The notes beneath the pieces were generated by a model, which made no database searches, was not told where the DNA came from, and saw nothing but the letters and a program-made list of their open reading frames with translations. From the NCBI RefSeq assembly GCF_030463565.1, contig NC_134676.1, positions 28,335,228 to 28,399,227 of the forward strand: a stretch of DNA of 64,000 nt, given 5' to 3'. Source of the stretch: Pelecanus crispus (lineage: Eukaryota > Chordata > Aves > Pelecaniformes > Pelecanidae). Of the stretch, positions 12,301 to 27,300 are shown piece by piece (the stretch's first letter is position 1; each line of letters starts with the position of its first letter). A program made the position numbers and the translations under genes.

Positions 12301-15300
12301 AGCATGAGAATGGAGATTTGGAGAGAGAATATTCTGTAATGGAAGTAGATCTGGGATTAGAATGTGAATAATGCTAGCAAAGTTCTGCCAACAGAATAGT
12401 TTCAAGTGGAGCCTTTGCATTTTGATTTTTACAAATTGAAGGTTATTAACTTGATCCACTGTAGTTATATCCTGTGTGGGATTTGTACCGAGTTGCATCA
12501 GATCAGTAGAAGCTGCTGGTATTTTGTACTATGTCAATTATTTTTGAACAGTCAAACATTGTAGAAAAAATTCCACCATAGTAAGAGGTATTCCTGCAAC
12601 TCCTAGAATGAGAGTAGTTGCGTGAGGCTTAAAAAATTATGATACAAAATGTTTTCCTTGGGGGAATAAAATATCCTTGTCTGTTATATCAGGTTGAGGC
12701 ACCAAAAATTACAGTCTGATAGATTCAGCTAAAGATAATGTTTAAGCTGTCTGTGATTTCCACAGCTAAAGAATGTTCTGTTGGCTACTGTCAAAAGTCC
12801 AATACTTTCTGACCAGGTTCCTTTAGATATTGCACATGAGGAGGGTTTAGTCTTCTAATACCAGTTTACTCATCTGAAGATATTTGCTGTTACATGGGAT
12901 CTTGGTTTAGCAGAGTAACAGAGTAATGTACTGAAATTGCAATGCAAGCACATGTCACGGTCTGTTTGGATCTCTCAAATTTACAGGTCAGCATACTCTG
13001 TAAATTAAACTTTTTTGCTGAGCTCAATAGGAAAGAAAACAAACACATCAAACAAGGGCTCAATTTCCTTTGTACAGACTAGTCTAGCATGTGAATTCAC
13101 TAATTCTTCCTTTAATTCATCAGGTTTCTAACTCACAACTTTTCCCATTCATAACTGGGAACTCAAAGCTCACACCCCTGTGAACAAAGTAGTTGCCTGA
13201 GAGAGACCATCCTCCTCCATCACAGTGCAGGCCTCCCTGGTATCACACCGGGAAGCACGAAAGCCTCAGCAGCCTGGCTGCTGTTGGATACGTTTCAAAA
13301 GCTGTTTGGGTAAGCTGACTTACTTACACCTTCCAGATTGGAAGTTCGGTCTGTACTATTTCTGTAAGTTAGTGGATTCTGAAGGAACTGCCAGACAATC
13401 AGCATGCAAGGATTATGGCTGCAGGAGACAGCAAGCTGCAGGTAAGGGCTGTGTAATGACCTTTAGCCCTTCTGTCCATCACGTCCTGCCTACATGCTGC
13501 TCTTGCCTTGACCTAATGGCAGTACTCCCAGGATACAGTAGGCCTTAGCATGAGCCGTGTGTTAGCCAAAATCTGAGCAGGACTTGGTGAACAGTCACAG
13601 CATGGAAGAGTCATTGTAATATATAGTTAGATCACAATACAAACCTGATTCGTGTTATCGGTCTATATACACTAACCATGATGACTTGGCATCCCCAGTT
13701 GCCAGGAAGGACTATGTGGGTTAAAGCCAGCTCAAGCCCATTGCTTTGTTGAAAGTTGATTTTGCTGATTGTTCAGTTTTTATACTGTGTTGGGTTGAGC
13801 CAACACTTCCCTCATGCTCATCTGGCTAGCACAGGAATGCATTCATGCTTCGTGGTTAATTAAGGCCGCTTATACAACCGGCTGATCCACTCAACTGAAC
13901 AGCCATTTATGGAAAACAAAGGCCACCCTCCTGCCCCTCCCTTTGTTGAAATAAGTTTAGATTTCTTTACAACAGGTGTAGTCACTCCCTGTATTCTTCC
14001 CTGAGCTTTGTGAGCATAGTGCTCATCTCTGAATGTTCTTCCATTGTAGCAGGCTGTTGATCAGTCACACTAGCAGATTGCCAGGATTCTAATACACTTA
14101 AAAAAATTCTTGAATGGTAGAGCAGTGCAGGTTAGCTGCTGGAAGCATTTCTCAGCCTGAGAAGTTGCTCTTAAAAGGAGAGAACATTTCAAACCCAGCT
14201 ATGTGGAATTATATTATGGAGTAAATCCCACTCCAGGTCTTGTCCCCAGTGCTCTCTCTGCTTAGAGTTTTGTCTCCCAGTTTGAGTGGAACACTGGTTT
14301 TGTAAGGGAATATTTGTGATGTGTGATACTTCTGTTCATAAGAAAGATCAGAATCAAAACACTAGACTTGTGCTTTTTTTTTTGGTAGATGACTGTATAC
14401 TCCATTTTCAGTCATCTTTAACTGAAGAGAAGATTTTAGCCAGTACTGTCTGCTGTCTCTCTTTGACTCTGTGAGAGGGGTTATGCTCTTACTTCCCCCT
14501 CACCCCCCAGGGTACAAATGTAGCCTATAAAGTCTTTGTTCCTTTTTACTGCCTAAAGGTGTGCAATAGAAGTGAGAGGACAAATTTCCATTCCCTTGAT
14601 TGCTTCTCTTGAAATATTTGAATAGAGTTATCTTTTAATATGCAAGGTATTACCAAATAAGAATAGTCATTTGCAAGCTGTAGTTAATTGTCATGGGACA
14701 AGGGAAAGAAATGCTGTTATACTTGATGGTGATCAAAATTTTGCATTGCAGTTTTATGTATTGCTCATTACAAGGAGCCACATATTCTCCTCAATTATAG
14801 ACATTCAGATGTTTATTATCTTTGCAAAGGGCAGCACCTTGCAAAATACAATTTGTCTTTTCTTTTCAAAATGAAAAAAAAGGTTAAAAACAGTAAAGAA
14901 GGTGCTCTTGATCTTCTCGGAGGCTGAAGCAAGAAGGACATTTACACAGCCCCATCATGCTTCTATTAACTACACACTATAAATAAACTTGTGCTTTGCT
15001 GCTTTATCAAAACATAGGTTTGCTGTTCAAAATGTCACTACATCCTGTCAGTCTAGGAAAGAGATGTCTTATATATCCTTGAGACAGAACTTGAAATAAT
15101 CTAGTTGTAAAAAGGTTATTTCAACTTTTAAAAAAGGATCTGACCAAAATCTGTTCAACTCTTCTTTATAACCTCCAGTACTGATCAAGGGTGATTGCAT
15201 ATTTGAGTGGTGTTTGCCACAGTGTTAATAGCCTCAGAATACCTTTTTTTAACCTGATACTATTAAAAAGACTTTGGATGAACAGTGAGAAAGTAGTTAA

Positions 15301-18300
15301 ATTCAAGTTCAATACTATACCTCTGATACTGATCAGATAGGATAGATTAGCAGGTTGTTTCTGAAGGACAGCTAATTTTTTTTGTGTAGCTCCATTCTTT
15401 TGGCATTGCTACATGTTCATACTAAAAATTCGGGCTCTGACATTTGTTCTTTCCCTGTCCAGCTTTAACGCTGTTGCTGTATTAAAATAACAAAATCATA
15501 AATTATTAGGGTTGTGTTCTATAACTTTGTAAAACAAAATGCATGTCTGTGCTGGGTAGAGAGTTAATACCTAAAATTTGCTCTTCTGCAGAGCTTCTCA
15601 AGTTTGCAGTGTTTTTTCCCCTTCTCCACCAACATGATGTTGGTATTGAGACCAACAGAGTTTCCAATGCCACGTGATGCCTTCTGAAATGAAGTTCTGT
15701 TTGTGGATTATCCTTTGGTCTGGCGTTTTGACTTTCTCCTCAGGTTTTTTAAAACTGAAGTGAATGTTCCACTATGATGGTAGAAGTCTAATTGCTGGTA
15801 ATCTCTGTTTGTTGCAGTAAATTTAATAATACATAGTATCTTTGTTGTCCCAAATAGGGCTCGCTTACCTGGTGTGCAATAAGCCAATCTTCACACACTG
15901 AGACAAGATACTGTTTATTCACAGAGTTGCGCAAGTTTGGGTGCTAGGTGGCTTTCCACAAAGCTAGCACACTGAATCATCAAGTGGGCATCTATTTATA
16001 CACATTCATTACCATATTCAATTCCCTGATACATATGCAGAGCGACGATTGGTTAAAATCTCTTCGCCTACTATTTAAATTAATGAGCATGCTCAGTTGT
16101 CCTTCAATTTGAGTCTGGGGTGTAATTGTGGTAGGGGGCTCATGAGTTGGTGGTCGCGATCTCCCCCTGCCGGAGTTACCTTTCCCCTAATTTCCTTCTT
16201 GGCAGATCTCAAGCAACTTCTCATGGTTTATTGATCAAGTCAGTAATACATCACCTAGACTTCTACTCCTGGACAATCTGTTAACTAAACAAAAGCATAT
16301 TGTATAAAAGCCTTAAACCTAGTACACTGACTGCTCTTGGACAATCTGTTCACCAAACAAAAGCATAGTTAGGGTAGGGCCTTACAATGGGCATCTATAG
16401 CAGCATCGGTTTTGGACAACATCTTCACTAAAAGCTTCCAGTCAAATAAGAAAAATAATTGGAATAAAACATGCTATACTATTCAATTCAATGTCCAAAT
16501 GCTTTTAAACTTTGAAATGTAATACTTAATTTCCTGTTCTCATTACCAGTTTAGTTGATTGAATTTGAAAATTACTAAGACTGGAGCAGTAAATTATTTG
16601 TAGCAAAGATGTATAATGATGACTCATACCCAACCAGTGGGAAAATTCCTTCTCTTCAGGCTACCAGTCCTCAGTATTGATCCATTGAGCTGCTCAGAAG
16701 ATTTTTTTTTAAAACTATATATTTTAGCAAATTACTACCCTCAGCTTGGGCCACTGATAGCAGATCCTGTGTGAGAACAGTCTGTCAGAGCTTATTTACC
16801 TAATAAAAGCAGAAGTCAGATACTAGAGGAACACAGTAAAAAACCAAAACAATAGTATTGGGATAACAGACATCTGGAAAAACATCTGATTTCATTACCT
16901 CTACTATAAACAAGAATACAGTCTAGAGATTTGTCAGAGTAAATGCATGTGGGGATTATTTAATGAAGTACATTTTTATACTTTATCGTATCCAAATGGT
17001 TCCATGTCCTTGGTACCTTAGTGCACTGTAACTAAATGGCATCATGTAATGCAGTGGAAGGAATAGAGGTGACAGAAAGAGTGCGTTACGAATAAGAATG
17101 AAATTAGGATGCATACAACTAGAAAATTATGGCAATACTGGAAGGCCAAGATAAATTACATGAGATGATGATATAAACATGTAACAGAGACACTCAGTGA
17201 TTCAGTGAAAGGTACATCCTGTGGTAAATGAGAAAAATGGAAGCTGAGTTAGGATAATATGTACACAGGGAGTATTAAGGGGAGAAGAGCGATGAACTTG
17301 TAATACTACAGTCTCAGACTATGGCAGTTGCCAGTCTAGCTTAATATCGTGTTTTTATTGGTTACATTTTGTTCTGTTTTTTTCTTTGTAAATATCTTGC
17401 AAACTGTGCTGTGTAAGTTGGATATCTTTGTAATCCAAGCAAATAATAAAAGTTTAAAAATAAAACCAAACCTTCACACCTTTTACAACAACGTCGCAAT
17501 TGAAGGAAGAACCCAGTGACATGCAGGAATGGGAACAGGTGGTGAAGGACAGAACTGGGAGCACTTGACAATAGTAACACTGCCAAATATTTTATATTGT
17601 GAAAGGCCAGCCAGATTCTTCATCACTGAAATTAGATGTATTTCAAGTAGTCTGGGTCATCTGTCTAGCATGTCATATTTTTTGAAGACCTTTACAAGCA
17701 ACAGATATTCCAATTCTGCCATTAGCTAAGCAATGCTTCTCTCATTTGCAGAAGAAACAATGACAAAAAGCTGAAGTCTGATCTTAATATACTGGTGTGA
17801 TTGGGAATAATCTGTTTACAGTCTTCTGCTTATGTAGTGGGGTAGGGAATTCAGTCTATAGAAATGGTGTGTTAGATCGGGCTTCTTTAGCTCAAGCTGA
17901 TGTTAATTCCATGATATGTAGTTGTATATGACCTTGGGAGAAACATCAAAAAGCAGTTGTAACTGCCTCTGCATCACAGTTCTTCCTTATTTGCTTCCTG
18001 TTTTGGAGCATGGGTGTAGTAGTTGCAATTCAGCCTGTTTGGTGGGGGGGAATATTAGCCAGACAACTCTTCTTAATTCCTTTGGACAGGAGACCTGACA
18101 GTAACATAACTGTAAAGAGTGTCAACCATCAGGCTTAGCCTTGAATAAATTAGAAACATACATTTGCAGTGTCCACTGAAAATACTGCTTTGTGACAAAC
18201 AGTTAAGCTTATCTCTGCATGGTTGTACCAAAAAATAGTACCCATCTGCTATGAAACCAATTTTACAGACAATATTTGTTTTCAGAAATGAAGACTAAAA

Positions 18301-21300
18301 TGTTGGAGGTTTCCTCTCTCTATTTATGAAAGGAGGAGAGTATTCTTTTGAAGTTGTACTGATTGTTACTAATACCAGGAATCTGCTAATCCCTCTTCTT
18401 TCAAAATTTTTTATTCAGCTGTCAACTCGAATAACAAATTTTCTGTAAGGAGAAACTGAGTATGAAACAATATTTAATTTCCTCTGTTTACTTAAGTATT
18501 AACTTCTTTATTAGCTCATTTTTTTCTTCCCATGAGTTGGAACCCAAACGCATGCCCATTAGCTTCTGGGCATGGATTAATTTTTATTGCAGTGGTAGTT
18601 AGCCACACCACCTGAAAGTGAGGCCTTATTGTGTAAGGCATTATATAAAGTTATAGTAGATATTTCCTTTCTCAAAGAGTTTAAAATCTAATTAGATGGG
18701 CAAATTAAAGGATGTAAGGAAAATGGATGCAGGTACATACCAACGTTGAAATATACCCACAGGCTGCATTGCAGATGCACAAGGGAAGGCCCCTGGCCTC
18801 AGGAGTTTACAGACTCATTAAGGAAAATGGCAGAACTTTTTAGATTTTGGATCTGAGATGTTAACCAACAAGAAGTCTTTACTGAGAGAGATGCTTTTTG
18901 TTTCTGGCAATGCTATTTTTTTGGTACTTGCTGTGAGCATCCTCTTTAACATGAAATGACATTAAAAGTTTCTGTGCTTTAAGGGAGCTGCAATTTTGAT
19001 TTGACTACTATTAAAATATGAATGTTGGTTGAAATATACTTGTATCTTGGAGGCATGTATTTTAATTGGTTGGTTAGTTTTACATGGGGACAGGAGGTTT
19101 CCAATGGCACAAGTATTTGGAGGGTTTGGATATTTTTAATGCCTGGCGTCTGACTTCCATCCAGAATGCAAACCAATTAGACTTTTCAGCGTATCAATCT
19201 TTATTCTCTGTTTCATTTTTAGTCTTAATATCAATGAAGGAGCCTTCTGAGGCTAATATGGAAAGACTTTGCCCTGTTCTTTCAGAAGAGCCTTCTTCAC
19301 AAGGGTCCACACGTGGTCCAAGAGAAATCAAGGAAACCATAGCAACTGAATTAACTTTACCTGATGAAAAAGTAACTCAAATAGAACACATACTTGATCT
19401 CTGGAGTGGAAGTCTTAAGGTATTTTGCATGCAATCCTTAAAAATAATATACAGATGTCAGTGTGTTGAAAAATAAGTGAGAGGGCAGGAAAAGTTGTGG
19501 TGTGATTGCACTGTGAAATGGTGGGTTTCTTAATGATTGTTGTTGTTGTTGCATATTGCATATAAGTGCTAGAATATCTTGTTTCAAGAACTTTGGAATA
19601 ACTTTCTCCATTAGGGATGTTCAGTTACTGTCATTCAATAGTTCATTATGTCTAGCAATATTTATAAACAGCCTATGTAATGAAGGCATCACTGTAAATA
19701 TTCATGTCTCCTTAATTGCTAAGTGTTTTAAGATTAAAAGATTAGGGAGGAGGGAATAATTTTACTAATTGCACTGCTGTCATCCCTTTAACTTTTCAGA
19801 CAAATGTTCTGACCGAATTGAGAAAATGGAAGCTTAGTTTGATCGAACATCACAAGCTTCAAATGAGAGAAGAAAAAGAGAAACATGCGGTACATGTGAG
19901 ACAATTGAGCAACGAGATGGAAAACCTGAAGGAGTTGCTACATACTTATGAAATCTCCCTTGGCAGAAAAGATGAGGTAGTAGTTCAATTTCATAATCCA
20001 ACACTTCCTCTCTTTTTAAAAATAGCCACACTGAATTTTTGGGTCTGTCTCTTTGAATAACATAATTCTTCTTGCAGCAAGTAACATAGAGAAGTAAATA
20101 ATACATTTACACTGTTTAGTAGAAAAAGAGCCGTTGCTAAAAATGTTGTCCATACTAACAATGGAAATTTAACGTGTTGTGTGTACATATTTTGCATTGT
20201 TTGCTTCTTAAATCTGGGGTCTACTGTTGTTCCTTATTTGTTTCATGAAGGTCACACTGGCTTAGATAAGTCTGTTAGCTTACACTTTAAAAGCCTTTAA
20301 TTTTTCAATGATTGGATTGGTTTTCTTGAATTTTAAATGAGCATCAGTCTCCTAAATGTTAAAGAGTCTCTATTTTAGGATTCTTAGGAATTGTACATTT
20401 GTACAAATTCTTAGGCTTGTATGTTTGAGGTCTCTGACTTATGCTTTTCTGCTATCAACAATATCAACAAGTTCAAAATTAACTAGAATTGTGGAAATGG
20501 ATGTAAAATTTTGGCAGCCCTGCAATCCGGTAATGTAATTGAATCCTGAATTTTTAACCTTCTATGTGAGAATACTTAATGGACTTTGGGGTTTTAATTC
20601 CTATTTACCTTTTTTTAAAAAATGCACTTAGAGGGAGTTAAAATATGGAGGAAGATGATGTTCTGTGTCTGTTTGGAAAGCAGTCTAATCTTAGAGACCA
20701 AACAAATATAAATGTTATAACATTACAAGAACAGGATTAGTATATCATTTCACTAGTACGTATGTGCAGAGAACTGGTTATTTCAGTGTATACCATTCAA
20801 ACGTATCTAATTCTGTTGGATATCACTGTATGTCACTCATGCTTAATGCATCATAATTCTTGATGATACTTTGAAAACAGTTTTTTTTTCCTGCTACCAA
20901 AGAAATTATTTCTTCAGCCAACTTTATGGTTCTGTTTCAAAAAAATGTTTTCAATAGAAAAGTATTTGACTTAACAGTAGGTGGCAGTGCTTCCATGTAT
21001 TGCACCATATTTATCAGAACTTCTGTATTCTGTCATGGGCATAACCCAATCAGACTCACAAATGTTATGAATACTGTAGATTCTTGTTTTTACACTGGAA
21101 ATCTCACAAATGTTTTATAATGGCAAAAATATGTTAATTAACAAACATGGATTTGGGCTAAGACTTCTAGTGTGTATTAACAGGTATGCAGCATTTAAAG
21201 TTGGTGTTTTATGTTAGTATATGACACTTTTTCAACAAAAGTAACTAATTATTATATTCATTTCCTTTGCTTTCTATTTTCTTATTGATTTGTTGACAAT

Positions 21301-24300
21301 TTATGCAAATTTACTTCTAAGTTTAGATAAATCCATTGTTATTTATATAGCTGAGACTATTCAGTTATTCTGAAACTGTAAAAAGTTAGAATTAGTCATA
21401 TATAAGTAGAGAAAAGTAGCTTATAACAGATTAATTAAAATACAGTATTACAAAGAACTCATTCTTAAAAATATAGAGATGAGTCAGCTTTAAATTACTT
21501 TAGATGTATCAAATTGACCTTTATTTGTTTCTGACTTTGGTATTTTGAACACCTTAAAGAAACCAAGCTTTTGCCTAGTAATAGTTCATTAAACATTCTG
21601 AAGATCAGCTGGAAAGGTTTGTGTGAAATTCTGTGCTGAAACAAAATAGGAGTTTTGTACTGTTTGCTAGATAACCTTGTTGATTTAAGGGTAAATTTAT
21701 TTTAAGTATCATTCATTTCATTAATGTGTATTCAATAATTGTTGTATATAACAGATGCAGTATAACATTAACATGCGTTAGCATGTAACATCATAAAATA
21801 TTGTTCTTCACAATCTTTATGCAGCAGTTAAGTTACTCTGAAGAGTCCCAATATTTGTCACTGTTGCCCATTGGAGTTGCTCAGATATGACTGATGGCAG
21901 AATCTAGCTTAAGAAGTTAGGAAAAAATATAAAGAAGTACTCAGTGATTTGATGTACCCGATTTGCATCATACCTGGCCTAATTCTTAATCTGGGAACTT
22001 CAGCTGTTTCTGTAAACTAATTAAAACATATTTAGAGGTTAGTGGTGAAAGTCCCTGTTGTGTTCTCTGTTCAGCTGGCCACCTTACCTCTCAAATGGTT
22101 TGATTGCTATAGGCCTATATGGTATCTCTCATGAGATCTTTTAAAGAGAATAACAATTCTTAATTGGATTTTTCTAGTTCTTAGCAACTCCTTAGCTTGT
22201 TTATTCTGTTCAGAAAACTGAATAAGCTTTCTGCAGATAAATCGTTTCTTTACACTTCAGAGAATTAATAATGCACTGAAGGACACTTTTAATATAAATG
22301 TTCCGATGTATCAAAATTGTCTTTGCAAGTAAGTGATTCTTGTGACCTTATGCTACGGTAACCTTTATTAGAAAGTAGCACAGAAGCCTGAGATGTAGGA
22401 TTAAAATACAAGTCAGTTGAACTTTTCCTAAAACTATACAGTGAAAGTGCTGCAGTTGAAGCCACAGGAATTTTACTCCTGATTTGAACTCTGATTATTG
22501 TTTCCTGCTTGATTAGACTAAGGGGAAGATTTAGTAGAAAGCATCTGTTAAAAGCAAATGCTTTAATTGAAAAATAACTGATGCATAAAGTACATTTTAT
22601 TTTTTACAAAGATCATAGCTATTGAAATAACATTAATAAATATTTTTGCAGGTGATTACTAACTTGACCCAAGCATTAGAGAGGCAAAAGGAGAGAATAG
22701 AGTTGATGAGAAAGTTTACACTGTGGCGGATTCAGCATGTTAAAGCCAAACAAGAGGTATGCGCGCAAAATAAAAATGTGATGCAGATGAAACCCCTGAA
22801 CTCAAAAGGGTCAGAGTTGCTGCAGTTCCTGCTACAGTTTGAAGAAATGATGGTGTTTCTATTTTGACATGTTTGACAATGTCAAATAACAGTTTGAAAA
22901 CATCATTTCTAAAAAGAATGCTGCTGTGAGGATACTCTCTGGGATAGGAAAAAAAAATCAAACCTATACTTATCTTATATTGCTCCAATTACTGGGATCA
23001 GCTCACAGCAAATCAATATAGTTTACAGTATCTTCATTTTGAAGTAGGCACCAAGGGAATAACTATCTAAATTTCAAACACATTACGTTTGAACAGTGAT
23101 ACAATACAGTATCACATCTTTTGAGGAAGCCGCTTTCACAATTAAGACTTCAGCTGCCCACTCTTTTCACATTGCCAAAACTTGAAGTAGCTATGAGCTA
23201 GTCACACACAAAAGGCTCAAGCTGCGCCAGGGGAGATTTAGATTGGATATTAGGAGAAACTTCTTCACGGAAAGTGTAGTCAAGCATTGGAACAGGCTGC
23301 CCAGAGAGGTGGTGGAGTCACCATCCCTGGAAGTGTTCAAAAAATGGGTAGACATGGCACTTTGGGACATGGTTTAGTGGGCATGGTGGTGTTGGGTTGA
23401 TGGTTGGACTGATGATCTTAGAGATCCTTTCCAATCTTAATGATTCCTAGTTTTTACTTCCATTAAAAATAATCCAGCCAGGAAACACGAAATTATTACT
23501 CTACCCTTAATTGGTTTCGTGGTGGACTTGGTAATGTTAGGTTAGTGGTTGGACTGGATGATCTTAAAGGTCTTTTCCAACCTAAACGATTCTGTGATTC
23601 TCTGATACTATGAAAATGTGGGGCATTGCATCAGGCATCTAACAGTAAACAGTCTACTACGTGAAGTATGACAGAAAAGGAGGATCCCATGTCAAGACTG
23701 CAAACCTTTCCTGTTCCCATATTAAAAAGGATTCATGACCTTTGTTCATTGGCACAGATTCCGGGCTAGACTCAAGTTCATTGATGCTATGCAAAACTCT
23801 GCTGATTTACAGAGACCTTCCTTCCCATCTTAGAATTTACTAATAATTTGGAGCTCTTCTTATTTTTTCTAATAAATTTCTGAAAAAATAATTTAATGCT
23901 GAAATGCATTGTCCAGTGACTATTTTGAAGTAGAGTAGAATAATAGAATTGTCTTAAAGGATTTCTTAAAGCATCCTGAAGTCCAAATTTATTAAAAAGG
24001 TAAGGTGTTTTATGCTAATCATCTGCAAACTTTGTGACTGCAGGTTTTATATGGTTCCTGCAGTGAATCAAAGTGTGCCACATACCCACTGAATGGCTTC
24101 ACACAGGCATGGTTACACCATATATGTGAGGTTGTTTGTCATTAAGCTAAGAGTAAAACCACTGTTTTGGGTAACCTAGGAATTCGCAAATATGGTTTCT
24201 CAGTAACACTCCGTTACATGTGTGCAGGAAAAAACACTGAGCTGCTGACGCTATGTTTTGTACCACTTCACTGCGGCACGTGTGACTCAGTTTAGGTGTT

Positions 24301-27300
24301 CCTACTGTGGTCTGTGTAATAAATTGTAAAACGATCATGCATGCTCTCTTGAGTACTGAAAATTTTAGGAAACCTGAACTTGCATATCATGTGGTTATAT
24401 GTGTTTTCTAAGGAATATGCAAATAGAATAGCAGACAGACAATTCCGGACAGCTTTGATGAAGAAAGTATGGGCAGCATGGCGCTCTCTTAGTGAAGAAA
24501 AATGGAAAGAAAAAGTAGCGAAAGCCTGTCAGTTAAGGGCAGAAGATGTCTGTGTTCAGCTCACCAATGATTATGAAGCCAAAATTGCAGAGGTAAAATA
24601 AGGTTTCTTTTTTTTTCATCCTTTCTCTCCTTCAGTCCCCCACGCCCCATCCCTCCAAAGTATCTCTTTCTCGGCAAACTAGAAAAACATGAGGACTTTC
24701 CAGCACAACAGAGCTCCCAAGTACATGAGAAGATCTGAGGAGATCCAAGATCTCTTCTATGGGTTTGAGATGTGACTTAACATCAGATGCAGGGGGGAAA
24801 AAAAGTGTTGCTGATCTGCATGCACAGGTGAAATAAATTGGGCTCTTCCTGAAATGAGACAAATCTCTTATTTGCCCACCAATAAGGGATGGTATTTGTT
24901 TCCTAAGAGCACGCTGTTAATACTGGCTATGCATTTTGAGGTCTTACTGAAGAAGACAATGGAAATAGAAGACCATTATTATTATGAATGATCATGATGA
25001 GTACAATATTTTTTCCTATAACAGCTACTCTGTTAAAGGCTGCATTTAAGTTGGGGTTTACCTTCAACTTGCTGATTAAGCTTGTTAATTTTAGGAGCTT
25101 AAGGTGAAGTTATCAATGTATGCATTGGTGCACAGTGAGTAAATAAAGTTTTAAAATACACATTTTAAGAGTTATATTTTAACAAGAAATTAAACTAAGA
25201 ATGTTAAGAACAGACTTACCAAATGTGGTTTGCCAGCACAAAAACAGTAAGTAGTGAGTTACAAAGGTAACTTGGTGTGTCTTTTCTCAGCATTTTTAGT
25301 TTTTTACAGTAGTGAGGAAAGAGAGATTGCTGATGACAATTCACCCTATGCTTAAACAGTTTTCTGGGAACACTTATTCTTCTGTTGAATGAATCCATGT
25401 TCCAGTGTCTAGCTTGTGCCAGATGCCTAACTTCTAAAAGACAAAAACTTGCAAGATAAATCTCTGCTTAGCTGGTTAGGTAGGGTCTGACAGTCCCTTT
25501 GAATCCACTTGCCCTTGGTGTGCTCTAGGACAAATAATGTGCTGCAGTACAAAGAAATGACAAGTAGCTGTTCATCTCTGGTGAACCAGCAATTTTGAAG
25601 TGAACCAGTTTGAAGTGAAAATGCATATCTTTGTAAATGTAGTAACTGGCTTTTAAAGTTAATAGAGGAATATGTTTGTAGTTGGCATTCAGAAATACAA
25701 GACAGCTGTTTTCCTTATTCTCTTTTGTAGCTAACCGCTACTTTGGAACAGACAAAAGCTGAGATTCTGCGACTGCACAGTGAAAGAGAACAGTATGAAG
25801 ACACAATGAAGAAAGCTTTTATGCGTGGTGTATGTGCTCTGAATCTGGAAGCAATGACCATGTTTCAGGGCAAGGACGGTAGGATAGATACTGGTCGGTC
25901 TAAAAAGCAGCTCTAATCTGATGGGGGGGGCGGTGTTGGGTTTGTTTGTTTAGGTTTTTTGTTTCTTTGTTTTAAAGGATTCTCCCTTTTCTCTTGGGTG
26001 TTGGTTTGGGTTTTTTTAATATGAGGACTTGTGGCAATACAGAGGTTATCAAACTCTTATTGCTTTAAAAAAATCCTGTTGAATATGTTGAGAGAGATTC
26101 TGATGCTGAACTTTGTACTGCAGTAGTTGAAAGGTGGAACATGTTCTGTTCATCCTGCCTTGCTGTGAGGGTGGTAACCTGCAAGTGAAGGCAGAACAGG
26201 AAGCCAGGCATGGAAAACTTAAAATACTGTGAAAGATTACCCAGAATTCTGTCAGCACCCAGGTTGTGGGAGAGGGGTGAGAGGGAAATCCTGGAAAACC
26301 TCTGTTCTCTGGGATCTCAGCATGCAGTGAATCTGCCTTTCCCAGACAGCTCTTCCTTCTTTCTTAATCTTGCTTTTTGATGCAAAACAGGCAAGTAAAT
26401 CTCCCAGGTTCTGTATTTAGTTGGAGTTCTGTGCCACAGCAGGAAACACCAGTGTAATTACATCAGCAGCACACTTGTAAAACTTCTGCAGCTACACAGG
26501 AAAGAGCTGCACACCCTTACTGATGTAATGAAACCACCCTTTCAGAGTGAGACAATCTATAGCAGCAGGAGCATAATCATGCTGGTGCAGCAGTCTAAAG
26601 AGAAAATAGCTGTGCCAGCAGAAGTGTCACAGCTGTACATGTTGCTTAAGAACCAGCTGTACTGGCAACAGTTGTTAATGGCCTTAGAGAAGTGACTTCA
26701 GTTGCTAAACTTAACAATCATATACCAGAAGTTTCTGAACTATTTCAGAGAAATTCATCCCAAAAAACATAGATATGAAGAGGAAATAAAAACTTGAAGA
26801 AGGTGTAAAAGAATACTTATCTGAGCAGCTGTCAGCCTGTTAAACGTATGCCGTATTTGTGCAGTTGCTTAGCAAACTAGAATATGACATTGGCTAAGTG
26901 CAGTAGCTATGTGCTAGTAAAAACATAGGATCCGATTTTTGGGGAAGGTCAAGAATGAATGATTTCTTGAAGATACTGAGTTTGGGAATAAAGTTATAGG
27001 GCATTGCCCAAGTACTTTATTTTTCACTGTAGTATAAATTAAGAGCTACTCTCTCTTGAAGCTTTATCTTATATTTGTTTGTTTACTGTTTTCCAAAAAC
27101 ATGCCACAGACAGTGGGTCTCCCAGGTGATGGTGGGTAACTGAGTGGTGTGAGATAGGAAAGCATTGTTTCTGTAAACTTGTAAAGAAGAGGGTAACTGT
27201 GGAGGAAATTAAGAAAACTGAGCTCTAGAGCTGCCATGACCAACACCCAGGGTTCATGGACCAAACATTTTGCTAGATTTTTACTGTGAAGCAGGAGCTG

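Noticed and set aside
13225-13548. 107-codon + strand frame in POC5 intron 3 with a good donor at 13441 (CTGCAG|gtaagg)
   Set aside because: No convincing acceptor, no similarity to the missing part of the POC5 linker, and the joined frame is not supported. Left as a possible cryptic exon.
19084-19222. Upstream extension of the frame through POC5 exon 4
   Set aside because: This part lies before the acceptor at 19222 and does not resemble POC5. It is intron read-through.
22757-22867. Continuation of the POC5 exon 6 frame to 22867
   Set aside because: A strong donor at 22757 and the next exon at 24413 give the family-conserved sequence; the extension is intronic.
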